Assembly (NCBI GenBank): GCA_033782935.1
Contig: JAWQEG010000082.1
Location: 1,798,001 to 1,862,000 of the forward strand
Direction: 5' to 3'
DNA: 64,000 nucleotides
From: Petrolisthes cinctipes
Lineage: Eukaryota > Arthropoda > Malacostraca > Decapoda > Porcellanidae
Below the pieces are notes generated by a model. It had not been told where the DNA came from, ran no database searches, and saw only the letters and a list, made by a program, of their open reading frames with translations. Shown one piece after another: positions 27,269-41,800 of this stretch (its first letter is position 1; the number at the start of each line of letters is the position of its first letter). A program made the translations under genes and the position numbers.

Positions 27269-29479
27269 TACCCGTTTATATCTTAAATTCAGGCTCCAAA
27301 CACCCGAAAATTCGATATTTTGGGGTCCCAGAAGCGATCTGTACATGCCTACTCAGTGCTAGAATGTTTTCAAAATATAGGCTCAAAACATGCTAAAAAT
27401 CGATATTTTAAGTGTCCAAAGTCGATATCTGCATGCACTATCTGTACCCGTTTATATCTTAAATTCAGGCTCAAAACACCCGAAAATTTGATATTTTGGG
27501 GTCCCAGAAATGACCTGTACATGCCTACTTAGAGCTAGTATATTTACAAAATATAGGCCCAAAACATGCTAAAAATCGATATTTTAGGTGCCCAAAGTCG
27601 ATATCTCAAATTCAGGCCCAAAAACACCCTAAAATTCGATATTTTGGGGTCCCAGAAGCGAACTGTACATGCCTACTCCGTGTTAGAGTATTTTCAAAAT
27701 ACAGGCAAAAAACATACTGAAAATCGATCTTTTAGGTGCCCAAAAGTCGATATGTGCATGCATCTTCTGTACCCGTTTATATCTCAAATTCAGGCTCAAA
27801 ACACCCGAAAATTCGGTATTTTTGGGTCCCAGAAGTGATCTGTACATCCCTACTTCTAGTTAGAATGTTTTCAAGATACAGACCCAAAACATGCTCAAAA
27901 TCGATATTTTAGGTGCCCAAAAGTCGATATGTGCATGCATCTTCTGTACCCGTTCATATCTCAAATTCAGGCTCAAAACACCCGAAAATTGGATATTTTG
28001 GTGTCCCAGAAGCGATATGTACATGCCTACTCAGTGCTAGAATATTTTCAAAATATAGGCCCAAAACATGCTAAAAATCGATATTTTAGGTGCCCAAAGT
28101 CGATATCTCAAATTCAGGCCAAAAACACCCAAAAATTCGATATTTTGGGGTCCCAGAAGCGATCTAGTATATGCCTACTCCGTGTTAGAGTATTTTCAAA
28201 ATACAGCCTCAAAACATACTGAAAATCGATATTTTAGGTGCCCAAAAGTCGATATGTAAATGCATTTTCTGTACCCGTTTATATCCCAAATTTAACCTCA
28301 AAACACCCGAAAATTCGATATTTTTTGGTCCCAGAAGCGATCTGTAGATGCCTACTCAGTGCTAGAATTTTTTCAAAATATAGGCTCAAAACATGCTAAA
28401 AATCGATATTTTAAGTGTCCAACGTCAATATGTGCATGCATCATCTGTACCCGTTTATATCTCAAATTCAGGCTCAAAACACCCGAAAATTCGATATTTT
28501 GGGGTCCCAGAAGCGATCTGTACATGCCTACTCAGATGCATGCCCAAAACATGCTAAAAATCGATATTTTCGGTACCCAAATTGAACATGTGTATGCATC
28601 TTCTGTACCCGTTTATATCTTAAATTCAGGCTCCAAACACCCGAAAATTCGATATTTTGGGGTCCCAGAAGCGATCTGTACATGCCTACTCAGATGCAGG
28701 CCCAAAACATGCTAAAAATCGATATTTTCGGTACGCAAATTGAACATGTGTATGCATCTTCTGCACTCGTTTATATCTCAAATTCAACCTCAAAACACCC
28801 GAAAATTCGATAATTTTGGGTCCCAGAAGCGATCTGTACATGTCTAGTCAGTGCTAGAATGTTTTCAAAATATAAGCTCAAAACATGCTAAAAATCGATA
28901 TTTTAAGTGTCCAAAGTCGATATGTGCATGCATCTTCTGTGCCCGTTTATATCTCAAATTCAGGCTCAAAACACCCGAAAATTCGATATTTTTGGGTCCC
29001 AGAAGCGATCTGTACATGCCTAATCCTAGTTAGAGTATTTTCAAAATATAGGCCTAAAACATGCTGAAAATCGATATTTTAGGTGCCCAAAGTCAATATG
29101 TGCATGCATCTTCTGTACCCGTTTATATCTCAAATTCAGGCTCAAAACACCTGAAAATTCGGATTTTTGGGTCCTAGAAGCAATCTGTACATCCCTAATC
29201 CTAGTTAGAATATTTTCAAGGAACAGACCCAAAACATGCTCAAAATAGATATTTTAGGTGCCCAAAAGTCGATATGTGCATGCATCGTCTGTACCCGTTT
29301 ATATCTCAAATTCAGGCTCAAAACACCCGAAAATTCGATATTTTGGGGTCCCAGAAGCGATCTGTACATGCCTACTCAGTGCTAGAATATTTTCAAAAAA
29401 TATAGGCCCAAAACATGCTAAAAATCGATATTTTAGGTGCCCGAAGTCGATATTTCAAATTCAGGCCCAAAACACCCGA
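27269..29479 (+). repeat. Transition satellite between B' and the 1158-bp array
   Basis: Monomers here are partly related to A and B (27400-28430 shares markers with 12000-12520) but without a constant offset. Small indels occur, such as GATCTAGTATATGCC near 28165. It includes the tandem 158-bp pair listed separately. Nothing other than satellite is seen. Confidence 0.75.
28490..28806 (+). repeat. Two adjacent 158-bp monomers
   Basis: TACTCAGATGCA occurs near 28532 and 28690, and the private TTTTCGGTAC(C/G)CAAATTGAA near 28567 and 28725, both 158 bp apart. Elsewhere in the window the 158-bp type is single and flanked by longer monomers, so this pair is a local duplication. Confidence 0.78.
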
Positions 29480-32400
29480 AAATTCGATATTTTGGCGTCC
29501 CAAAAGCGAACTGTACATGCCTACTTCGTGTTAGAGTATTTTCAATATACAGGCCCAAAACATACTGAAAATCGATCTTTTAGGTGCCCAAAAGTCGATA
29601 TGTGCATGCATCTTCTGTACCCGTTTATATCCCAAATTCAGGCTCCAAACACCCGGAAATTCGATATTTTGGGGTCCCAGAAGCGATCTGTACATGCCTA
29701 CTCAGATGCAGGCCCAAAACATGCTGAAAATCGATATTTTTGGTGCCCAAAGTCAATATGTGTATGCATCTTCTGCACCCGATTATATCCCAAATTCAAC
29801 CTCAAAAAACCCGAAAATTCGATATTTTGGGGTCCCAGAAGCTATCTGTACATGCCTACTCAGTGCTAGAATTGTTTCAAAATATAGGCTCAAAACATGC
29901 TAAAAATCGATATTTTAAGTGTCCAAAGTCGATATGTGCATGCATCATCTGTACCCGTTTATATCTCAAATTCAGGCTCAAAACACCCGAAAATTCGATA
30001 TTTTGGGGTCCCAGAAGTGATCTGTACTTGCCTACTTAGTGCTAGAATATTTTCAAAATATAGGCCCAAAACATGCTAAAAATCGATATTTTAGGTCCCC
30101 AAAGTGGATATCTCAAATTCAGGCCCAAAACTCTCGAAAATTCGATATTTTGGGGTCCCAGAAGCGAACTGTACATGCCTACTCCGTGTTAGAGTATTTT
30201 CAAAATACAGGCTCAAAACATACAGAAAATCGATCTTTTAGGTGCCCAAAAGACTATATGTAAATGCATCTTCTGTACCCGTTTATATCCCAATATTAAC
30301 CTCAAAACACCCGAAAATTCGATATTTTTGGGTCCCAGAAGCGATCTGTACATGCCTACTCAGTGCTAGAATTTTTTCAAAATATAGGCTGAAAACATGC
30401 TAAAAATCGATATTTTAAGTGTCCAAAGTCGATACGTGCATGCATCATCTGTACCCGTTTATATCTCAAATTCAGGCTCAAAACACCCGAAAATTCGATA
30501 TTTTGGGGTCCCTGAAGTGATCTGTACATGCCTACTTAGTGCTAGAATATTTTCAAAATAAAGGCCCAAAACATGCAAAAAATCGATATTTTAGGTGCCC
30601 AAAGTCAATATCTCAAACTCAGGCCCAAAACACCCGAAAATTCGATATTTTGGCGTCCCAGAAGCGAACTGTACATGCCTACTTCGTGTTAGAGTATTTT
30701 CAATATACAGGCCCAAAACATACTGAAAATCGATCTTTTAGGTGCCCAAAAGTCGATATGTGCATGCATCTTCTGTACCCGTTTATATCCCAAATTCAGG
30801 CTCCAAACAACCGAAAATTCGATATTTTGGGGTCCCAGAAGCGATCTGTACATGCCTACTCGGATACAGGCCCAAAACATGCTGAAAATTGATATTTTAG
30901 GTGCCCAAAGTCAACATGTGTATGCATCTTCTGCACCCGTTTATATCCCAAATTCAACCTCAAAAAACCCGAAAATTCGATATTTTGGGGTCCCAGAAGC
31001 TATCTGTACATGCCTACTCAGTGCTAGAATTGTTTCAAAATATAGGCTCAAAACATGCTAAAAATCGATATTTTAAGTGTCCAAAGTCGATATGTGCATG
31101 CATCATCTGTACCCGTTTATATCTCAAATTCAGGCTCAAAACACCCGAAAATTCGATATTTTGGGGTCCCAGAAGTGATCTGTACTTGCCTACTTAGTGC
31201 TAGAATATTTTCAAAATATAGGCCCAAAACATGCTAAAAATCGATATTTTAGGTCCCCAAAGTGGATATCTCAAATTCAGGCCCAAAACTCTCGAAAATT
31301 CGATATTTTGGGGTCCCAGAAGCGAACTGTACATGCCTACTCCGTGTTAGAGTATTTTCAAAATACAGGCTCAAAACATACAGAAAATCGATCTTTTAGG
31401 TGCCCAAAAGACTATATGTAAATGCATCTTCTGTACCCGTTTATATCCCAATATTAACCTCAAAACACCCGAAAATTCGATATTTTTGGGTCCCAGAAGC
31501 GATCTGTACATGCCTACTCAGTGCTAGAATTTTTTCAAAATATAGGCTGAAAACATGCTAAAAATCGATATTTTAAGTGTCCAAAGTCGATACGTGCATG
31601 CATCATCTGTACCCGTTTATATCTCAAATTCAGGCTCAAAACACCCGAAAATTCGATATTTTGGGGTCCCTGAAGTGATCTGTACATGCCTACTTAGTGC
31701 TAGAATATTTTCAAAATAAAGGCCCAAAACATGCAAAAAATCGATATTTTAGGTGCCCAAAGTCAATATCTCAAACTCAGGCCCAAAACACCCGAAAATT
31801 CGATATTTTGGCGTCCCAGAAGCGAACTGTACATGCCTACTTCGTGTTAGAGTATTTTCAATATACAGGCCCAAAACATACTGAAAATCGATCTTTTAGG
31901 TGCCCAAAAGTCGATATGTGCATGCATCTTCTGTACCCGTTTATATCCCAAATTCAGGCTCCAAACAACCGAAAATTCGATATTTTGGGGTCCCAGAAGC
32001 GATCTGTACATGCCTACTCGGATACAGGCCCAAAACATGCTGAAAATCGATATTTTAGGTGCCCAAAGTCAACATGTGTATGCATCTTCTGCACCCGTTT
32101 ATATCCCAAATTCAACCTCAAAACACCCGAAAATTCGATATATTTTTGGGTTCCAGAAGCGATCTGTACATGCCTACTCAGTGCTAGAATTTTTTCAAAA
32201 TATAGGCTCAAAACATGCTAAAAATCGATATTTTAAGTGTCCAAAGTCGATATGTGCATGCATCATCTGTACCCGTTTATATCTCAAATTCTGGCTCAAA
32301 ACACCCGAAAATTCGATATTTTGGGGTCCCAGAAGTGATCTGTACTTGCCTACTTAGTGCTAGAATATTTTCAAAATATAGGCCCAAAACATGCTAAAAA

Positions 32401-32485
32401 TCGATATTTTAGGTCCCAAAGTCGATATCTCAAATTCAGGCCCAAAACTCTCGAAAATTCGATATTTTGGGGTCCCAGAAGCGAT
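29480..32485 (+). repeat. 1158-bp higher-order repeat, about 2.6 copies
   Basis: Markers repeat 1158 bp apart: GTACTTGCCTACTTAG near 30024, 31182 and 32340; AAAACTCTCGAAAATTCG near 30127, 31285 and 32443; ATACAGGCCCAAAACATGCT near 30864 and 32022. Each unit has seven monomers: two of 147, two of 177, two of 176 and one of 158 bp. Copies 1 and 2 differ where copy 1 has ATGCAGG and copy 2 ATACAGG. Copy 3 has a small insertion near 32140 (CGATATATTTTTGGGTTCC). Confidence 0.85.
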
Positions 32486-33061
32486 CTGTACTTGCTTACT
32501 CTGTGTTAGAGTATTTTCAAAATACAGGCCCAAAACAAGCTGAAAATCGATATTTTAGGTGACCAAAGTCAACATGTGTATGCATCTTCTGCACCCGTTT
32601 ATATCCCAAATTCAACCTCAAAACACCCGAAAATTCGATATTTTTGGGTCCCAGAAGCGATCTGTAAATGCCTACTCAGTGCTAGAATTGTTTCAAAATA
32701 TAGGCTGAAAACATACTAAAAATCGATATTTTAAGTGTCCAAAGTCGATATGTGCATGAATCATCTGTACCCGTTTATATCTCAAATTCAGGCTCAAAAC
32801 ACCCGAAAATTCGATATTTTGGGGTCCCAGAAGTGGTCTGTACATTCCTACTTAGTGCTAGAATATTTTCAAAATATAGGCCCAAAACATGCTAAAAATC
32901 GATATTTTAGGTCCCCAAAGTCGATATCTCAAATACAGGCCCAAAACACCCGAAAATTCGATATTTGGGGGTCCCAGAAGCGAACTGTACATGCCTACTC
33001 CGTGTTAGAGTATTTTCAAAATACAGGCTCAAAACATACTGAAAATCGATCTTTTAGGTGC
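32486..33061 (+). repeat. Short transition before the 5.8-kb duplication
   Basis: Satellite with the GTACTTGCTTACTCTGTG and GTGACCAAAGTCAACATGTG markers, then a region that aligns only approximately with 38300-38880. The next block becomes near-identical to its copy at about 33062. No other content is seen. Confidence 0.7.
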
Positions 33062-36000
33062 TCAAAAGTCGATATGTAAATGCATCTTCTGTACCCGTTT
33101 ATATCCCAAATTAAACCTCAAAACACCCGAAAATTCAATATTTTTGGGTCCCAGAAGCGATCTGTACATGCCTACTCAGTGCTAGAATTTTTTCAAAATA
33201 TAGGCTCAAAACATGCTAAAAATCGATATTTTAAGTGTCCAAAGTCGATATGTGCATGCATCATCTGTACCCGTTTATATCTCAAGTTCAGGCTCAAAAC
33301 ACCCGAAAATTCGATATTTTGGGGTCCCAGAAGTGATCTGTACATGCCTACTCAGTGCTAGAATATTTTCAAAATATAGGCCCAAAACATGCTAAAAATC
33401 GATATTTTAGGTGCCCAAAGTCGATATCTCAAATTCAGGCCCAAAACACTTTAAAATTCGATATTTTAGTGTCCCAGAAGCGAACTGTACATGACTACTC
33501 CGTGTTAGAGTATTTTCAAAATACAGGCCCAAAACATACTGAAAATCGATCTCTTAGGTGACCAAAGTCAACATGTGTATGCATCTTCTGCAATCGTTTA
33601 TATCGCAAATTCAACCTCAAAACTCCCGAAAATTTGATAATTTTGGGTCCCAGAAGCGATCTGTACATGGCTAGTCAGTGCTAGAATGTTTTCAAAATAT
33701 AGGCTTAAAACATGCTAAAAATCGATATTTTAAGTGTCCAAAGTCGATATGTGCATGCATCATCTGTACCCGTTTATATCTCAAATTCAAGCTCAAAACA
33801 CCCGAAAATTCGATATTTTGGGGTCCCAGAAGCGATCTGTACATGCCTACTCAGTGCCAGAATTTTTTCAAAATAAAGGCTCAAAACATGCTAAAAATCG
33901 ATATTTTAAGTGTCCAAAGTCGATATGTGCATGCATCATCTGTACCCGTTTATAACTCAAATTCAGGCTCAAAACACTCGAAAATTCGATATTTTGGGGT
34001 CCCAGAAGTGATCTGTACATGTCTACTTAGTGCTAGAATATTTTCAAAATATTGGCCCAAAACATGCTAAAAATCGATATTTTAGGTGCCCAAAGTCGAT
34101 ATCTCAAATTGAGGCCCAAAACACCCTAAAATTCGATATTATGGGGTTCCAGAAGCGAACTGTACATGCCTACTCCGTGTTAGAGTATTTTCAAAATACA
34201 GGCCTAAAACATACTGAAAATCGATCTTTTAGGTGCTCAAAAGTCGATATGTGCATGCATCATCTGTACCCGTTTATATCTCAAATTTCGACTCAAAACA
34301 CCCGAAAATTCGATATTTTTGGGTCCCAGAAGTGATCTGTACATTCCTACTTAGTGCTAGAATATTTTCAAAATATAGGCCCAAAACATGCTAAAAATCG
34401 ATATTTTAGGTCCCCAAAGTCGATATCTCAAATTCAGGCCCAAAACACCCGAAAATTCGATATTTTGGGGTCCCAGAAGCGAACTGTACATGCCTACTCC
34501 GTGTTAGAGTATTTTCAAAATACAGGATCAAAACATACTGAAAATCGATCTTTTAGGTGCCCAAAAGTCGATATGTAAATGCATCTTCTGTACCCGTTTA
34601 TATCCCAAATTAAACCTTAAAACACCCGAAAATTCGATATTTTTGGGTCCCAGAAGCGATCTGTACATGCCTACTCAGTGCTAGAATTTTTTCAAAATAT
34701 AGGCTCAAAACATGCTAAAAATCGATATTTTAAGTGTCCAAAGTCGATATGTGCATGCATCATCTGTACCCGTTTATATTTCAAATTCAGGCTCAAAACA
34801 CCCGAAAATTCGATATTTTGGGGTCCCAGAAGTGATCTGTACATGCCTACTTAGTGCTAGAATATTTTCAAAATATTGGCCCAAAACATGCTAAAAATCG
34901 ATATTTTAGGTGCCCAAAGTCGATATCTCAAATTGAGGCCCAAAACACCCTAAAATTCGATATTATGGGGTTCCAGAAGCGAACTGTACATGCCTACTCC
35001 GTGTTAGAGTATTTTCAAAATACAGGCCCAAAACATACTGAAAATCGATCTTTTAGGTGCCCAAAAGTCGATATGTGCATGCATCATCTGTACCCGTTTA
35101 TATCTCAAATTCAGACTCAAAACACCCGAAAATTCGATATTTTGGGGTCCCAGAAGTGATCTGCACATTCCTACTTAGTGCTAGAATATTTTCAAAATAT
35201 AGGCCCAAAACATGCTAAAAATCGATATTTTAGGTCCCCAAAGTCGATATCTGAAATTGAGGCCCAAAACACCCGAAAATTCGATATTTTGGGGTCCCAG
35301 AAGCGAACTGTACATGCCTACTCCGTGTTAGAGTATTTTCAAAATACAGGATCAAAACATACTGAAAATCGATCTTTTAGGTGCCCAAAAGTCGATATGT
35401 AAATGCATCTTCTGTACCCGTTTATATCCCAAATTAAACCTCAAAACACCCGAAAATTCAATATTTTTGGGTCCCAGAAGCGATCTGTACATGCCTACTC
35501 AGTGCAAGAATTTTTTCAAAATATAGGCTCAAAACATGCTAAAAATCGATATTTTAAGTGTCCAAAGTCGATATGTGCATGCATCATCTGTACCCGTTTA
35601 TATCTCAAGTTCAGGCTCAAAACACCCGAAAATTCGATATTTTGGGGTCCCAGAAGTGATCTGTACATGCCTACTTAGTGCTAGAATATTTTCAAAATAT
35701 AGGCCCAAAACATGCTAAAAATCGATATTTTAGGTGCCCAAAGTCGATATCTCAAATTCAGGCCCAAAACACTTTAAAATTCGATATTTTAGGGTCCCTA
35801 AAGCGAACTGTACATGCCTACTCCGTGTTAGAGTATTTTCTAAATACAGGCCCAAAACATACTGAAAATCGATCTTTTAGGTGCCCAAAAGTCGATATGT
35901 GCATGCATCATCTGTACCCGTTTATATCTCAAATTCAGACTCAAAACACCCGAAAATTCGATATTTTGGGGTCCCAGAAGTGATCTGTACATTCCTACTT

Positions 36001-38880
36001 ATTGCTAGAATATTTTCAAAATATAGGCCCAAAACATGCTAAAAATCGATATTTTAGTTCCCCAAAGTCGATATCTCAAATTGAGGCCCAAAACACCCGA
36101 AAATTCGATATTTTGGGGTCCCAGAAGCGAACTGTACATGCCTACTCCGTGTTAGAGTATTTTCAAAATACAGGATCAAAACATACTGAAAATCGATCTT
36201 TTAGGTGCCCAAAAGTCGATATGTAAATGCATCTTCTGTACCCGTTTATATCCCAAAGTAAACCTCAAAACACCCGAAAATTCAATATTTTTGGGTCCCA
36301 GAAGCGATCTGTACATGCCTACTCAGTGCTAGAATTTTTTCAAAATATAGGCTCAAAACATGCTAAAAATCGATATTTTAAGTGTCCAAAGTCGATATGT
36401 GCATGCATCATCTGTACCCGTTTATATCTCAAGTTCAGGCTCAAAACACCCGAAAATTCGATATTTTGGGGTCCCAGACGTGATCTGTACATGCCTACTT
36501 AGTGCTAGAATATTTTCAAAATATAGGCCCAAAACATGCTAAAAATCGATATTTTATGTGCCCAAAGTCGATATCTCAAATTCAGGCCCAAAACACTTTA
36601 AAATTCGATATTTTAGGGTCCCCGAAGCGAACTGTACATGCCTACTCCGTGTTAGAGTATTTTCTAAATACAGGCCCAAAACATACTGAAAATCGATCTT
36701 TTAGGTAACCAAAGTCAATATGCGTATGCATCTTCTGCACTCGTTTATATCCCTAATTTTACCTCAAAACACCCGAAAATTCGATATTTTTGGGTCCCAG
36801 AAGCGATCTGTACATGCCTACTCAGTGCTAGAATTTTTTCAAAATATAGGCTCAAAACATGCTAAAAATCGATATTTTAAGTGTTCAAAGTCGATATGAG
36901 CATGCATCATCTGTACCCGTTTATATCTGAAATTCAGGCTCAAAACACCCGAAAATTCGATATTTTGGGGTCCCAGAAGCGATCTGTACATGCCTACTCA
37001 GTGCTAAATTTTTTTCAAAATATAGGCTCAAAACATGCTAAAAATCGATATTTTAAGTGTCCAAAGTCGATATGTGCATGTATCATCTGTACCCGTTTAT
37101 ATCTCAAATTCAGGCTCAAAACACCCGAAAATTCGATATTTTGGGGTCCCAGAAGCGATCTGTACATGCCTACTCAGTGCTAGAATGTTTTCAAAATATA
37201 GGCTCAAAACATGCTAAAAATCGATATTTTAAGTGTCCAAAGTCGATATGTGCATGCATCATCTGTACCCGTTTATATCTCAAGTTCAGGCTCAAAACAC
37301 CGGAAAATTCGATATTTTGGGGTCCCAGAAGTGATCTGTACATGCCTTCTCAGTGCTAGAATATTTTCAAAATATAGGCCCAAAACATGCTAAAAATCGA
37401 TATTTTAGGTGCCCAAAGTCGATATCTCAAATTCAGGCCCAAAACACTTTAAAATTCGATATTTTAGGGTCCCAGAAGCGAACTGTACTTGACTACTCCG
37501 TGTTAGAGTATTTTCAAAATACAGGCCCAAAACATACTGAAAATCGATCTCTTAGGTGACCAAAGCCAACATGTGTATGCATCTTCTGCAATCGTTTATA
37601 TCGCAAATTCAACCTCAAAACTCCCGAAAATTTGATAATTTTGGGTCCCAGAAGCGATCTGTACATGTCTAGTCAGTGCTAGAATGTTTTCAAAATATAG
37701 GCTCAAAACATGCTAAAAATCGATATTTTAAGTGTCCAAAGTCGATATGTAAATGCATCTTCTGTACCCGTTTATATCCCTAATTTTACCTCAAAACACC
37801 CGAAAATTCGATATTTTTGGGTCCCAGAAGCTTTCTGTACATGCCTACTCAGTGCTAGAATTTTTTCAAAATATAGGCCCAAAACATGCTAAAATCGATA
37901 TTTTAGTTGCCCAAAGTCGATATCTCAAATTCAGGCCAAAAACACCCAAAAACTCGTTATTTTGGGGTCCCAGAAGCGATCTGTACATGCCTACTCCGTG
38001 TTAGAGTATTTTCAATATACAGGCCCAAAACATACTGAAAATCGATGTCTTAGGCGCCCAAAAGTCGATATGTGGATTCATTTTCTGTACCCGTTTATAT
38101 CTCAAATTCAGGCTCAAAACACCCGAAAATTCGATATTTTGGGGTCCCAGAAACGATCTGTACTTGCTTACTCCGTGTTAGAGTATTTTCAAAATTCAGG
38201 CCCAAAACAAGGTGAAAATCGATATTTTAGGTGACCAAAGTCGATATCTCAAATTCAGGCCAAAAACACCCTAAAATTCGATATTTTGGGGTCCCAGAAG
38301 CGAACTGTACATGCCTACTCAGTGTTAGAGTATTTTCAAAATTCAGGCCCAAAACATACTGAAAATCGATCTTTTAGGTGCCCAAAGTCAACATGTGTAT
38401 GCATCTTCTGCACTCTTTTATATCTCAAATTCAACCTCAAAACACCCGAAAATTTGATAATTTTAGGTCCCAGAAGAGATCTGTACATGTCTAGTCAGTG
38501 CTAGAATGTTTTCAAAATATAGGCTCAAAACATGCAAAAAATCGATATTTTAAGTGTCCAAAGTCGATATGTGCATGCATCATCTGTACCCGTTTATATC
38601 TCAAATTCAGGCTCAAAACACCCGAAAATTCGATATTTTGTGGTCCCAGAAGCGATCTGTACATGCCTACTCAGTGCTAGAATTGTTTTAAAATATAGGC
38701 CCAAAACATGCTAAAAATCGATATTTTAGGTCCCCAAAGTCGATATCACAAATTGAGGCCCAAAACACCCGAAAATTCGATAATTTGGGGTCCCAGAAGC
38801 GAACTGTACATGCCTACTCCGTGTTAGAGTATTTTCAAAATACAGGATCAAAACATACTGAAAATCGATCTTTTAGGTGC
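33062..38880 (+). repeat. 5.8-kb satellite unit, copy 1
   Basis: Matches 38881-44460 at an offset of 5818-5819 bp. Sparse differences show these are two real copies: AAATAAAGG near 33872 versus AAATATAGG near 39691; TATATTTC near 34776 versus TATATCTC near 40595; TGTACATGCC near 34985 versus TGTAGATGCC near 40804; and CTAAAAATCG near 35216 versus CTAAAATCG near 41034, which explains the one-base offset change. Confidence 0.87.
33850..36705 (+). repeat. 824-bp higher-order repeat, about 3.5 copies
   Basis: The TGCTAGAATATTTTCAAA marker of one 147-bp monomer recurs at 34030, 34854, 35678 and 36502, exactly 824 bp apart. Order within the unit is 147, 177, 147, 177, 176. Units differ by class markers such as CTCAAGTTCAGG, CACTTTAAAATTCG and ATTATGGGGTTCC, so their order can be followed. 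Confidence 0.88.
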
Positions 38881-41800
38881 CCAAAAGTCGATATGTAAAT
38901 GCATCTTCTGTACCCGTTTATATCCCAAATTAAACCTCAAAACACCCGAAAATTCAATATTTTTGGGTCCCAGAAGCGATCTGTACATGCCTACTCAGTG
39001 CTAGAATTTTTTCAAAATATAGGCTCAAAACATGCTAAAAATCGATATTTTAAGTGTCCAAAGTCGATATGTGCATGCATCATCTGTACCCGTTTATATC
39101 TCAAGTTCAGGCTCAAAACACCCGAAAATTCGATATTTTGGGGTCCCAGAAGTGATCTGTACATGCCTACTCAGTGCTAGAATATTTTCAAAATATAGGC
39201 CCAAAACATGCTAAAAATCGATATTTTAGGTGCCCAAAGTCGATATCTCAAATTCAGGCCCAAAACACTTTAAAATTCGATATTTTAGGGTCCCAGAAGC
39301 GAACTGTACATGACTACTCCGTGTTAGAGTATTTTCAAAATACAGGCCCAAAACATACTGAAAATCGATCTCTTAGGTGACCAAAGTCAACATGTGTATG
39401 CATCTTCTGCAATCGTTTATATCGCAAATTCCACCTCAAAACTCCCGAAAATTTGATAATTTTGGGTCCCAGAAGCGATCTGTACATGGCTAGTCAGTGC
39501 TAGAATGTTTTCAAAATATAGGCTTAAAACATGCTAAAAATCGATATTTTAAGTGTCCAAAGTCGATATGTGCATGCATCATCTGTACCCGTTTATATCT
39601 CAAATTCAAGCTCAAAACACCCGAAAATTCGATATTTTGGGGTCCCAGAAGCGATCTGTACATGCCTACTCAGTGCCAGAATTTTTTCAAAATATAGGCT
39701 CAAAACATGCTAAAAATCGATATTTTAAGTGTCCAAAGTCGATATGTGCATGCATCATCTGTACCCGTTTATAACTCAAATTCAGGCTCAAAACACTCGA
39801 AAATTCGATATTTTGGGGTCCCAGAAGTGATCTGTACATGTCTACTTAGTGCTAGAATATTTTCAAAATATTGGCCCAAAACATGCTAAAAATCGATATT
39901 TTAGGTGCCCAAAGTCGATATCTCAAATTGAGGCCCAAAACACCCTAAAATTCGATATTATGGGGTTCCAGAAGCGAACTGTACATGCCTACTCCGTGTT
40001 AGAGTATTTTCAAAATACAGGCCTAAAACATACTGAAAATCGATCTTTTAGGTGCTCAAAAGTCGATATGTGCATGCATCATCTGTACCCGTTTATATCT
40101 CAAATTTCGACTCAAAACACCCGAAAATTCGATATTTTTGGGTCCCAGAAGTGATCTGTACATTCCTACTTAGTGCTAGAATATTTTCAAAATATAGGCC
40201 CAAAACATGCTAAAAATCGATATTTTAGGTCCCCAAAGTCGATATCTCAAATTCAGGCCCAAAACACCCGAAAATTCGATATTTTGGGGTCCCAGAAGCG
40301 AACTGTACATGCCTACTCCGTGTTAGAGTATTTTCAAAATACAGGATCAAAACATACTGAAAATCGATCTTTTAGGTGCCCAAAAGTCGATATGTAAATG
40401 CATCTTCTGTACCCGTTTATATCCCAAATTAAACCTTAAAACACCCGAAAATTCGATATTTTTGGGTCCCAGAAGCGATCTGTACATGCCTACTCAGTGC
40501 TAGAATTTTTTCAAAATATAGGCTCAAAACATGCTAAAAATCGATATTTTAAGTGTCCAAAGTCGATATGTGCATGCATCATCTGTACCCGTTTATATCT
40601 CAAATTCAGGCTCAAAACACCCGAAAATTCGATATTTTGGGGTCCCAGAAGTGATCTGTACATGCCTACTTAGTGCTAGAATATTTTCAAAATATTGGCC
40701 CAAAACATGCTAAAAATCGATATTTTAGGTGTCCAAAGTCGATATCTCAAATTGAGGCCCAAAACACCCTAAAATTCGATATTATGGGGTTCCAGAAGCG
40801 AACTGTAGATGCCTACTCCGTGTTAGAGTATTTTCAAAATACAGGCCCAAAACATACTGAAAATCGATCTTTTAGGTGCCCAAAAGTCGATATGTGCATG
40901 CATCATCTGTACCCGTTTATATCTCAAATTCAGACTCAAAACACCCGAAAATTCGATATTTTGGGGTCCCAGAAGTGATCTGCACATTCCTACTTAGTGC
41001 TAGAATATTTTCAAAATATAGGCCCAAAACATGCTAAAATCGATATTTTAGGTCCCCAAAGTCGATATCTCAAATTGAGGCCCAAAACACCCGAAAATTC
41101 GATATTTTGGGGTCCCAGAAGCGAACTGTACATGCCTACTCCGTGTTAGAGTATTTTCAAAATACAGGATCAAAACATACTGAAAATCGATCTTTTAGGT
41201 GCCCAAAAGTCGATATGTAAATGCATCTTCTGTACCCGTTTATATCCCAAATTAAACCTCAAAACACCCGAAAATTCAATATTTTTGGGTCCCAGAAGCG
41301 ATCTGTACATGCCTACTCAGTGCAAGAATTTTTTCAAAATATAGGCTCAAAACATGCTAAAAATCGATATTTTAAGTGTCCAAAGTCGATATGTGCATGC
41401 ATCATCTGTACCCGTTTATATCTCAAGTTCAGGCTCAAAACACCCGAAAATTCGATATTTTGGGGTCCCAGAAGTGATCTGTACATGCCTACTTAGTGCT
41501 AGAATATTTTCAAAATATAGGCCCAAAACATGCTAAAAATCGATATTTTAGGTGCCCAAAGTTGATATCTCAAATTCAGGTCCAAAACACTTTAAAATTC
41601 GATATTTTAGGGTCCCTAAAGCGAACTGTACATGCCTACTCCGTGTTAGAGTATTTTCTAAATACAGGCCCAAAACATACTGAAAATCGATCTTTTAGGT
41701 GCCCAAAAGTCGATATGTGCATGCATCATCTGTACCCGTTTATATCTCAAATTCAGACTCAAAACACCCGAAAATTCGATATTTTGGGGTCCCAGAAGTG

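Noticed and set aside
29258..29869. Longest open reading frame, 203 codons (others of 197 codons at 48264-48857 and 174 at 31697-32221)
   Set aside because: It is made only of satellite monomers, its peptide blocks recur throughout the window in several frames, and equivalent monomers nearby are broken by stops or shifts. There is no sign of splicing, promoter or protein-family resemblance.
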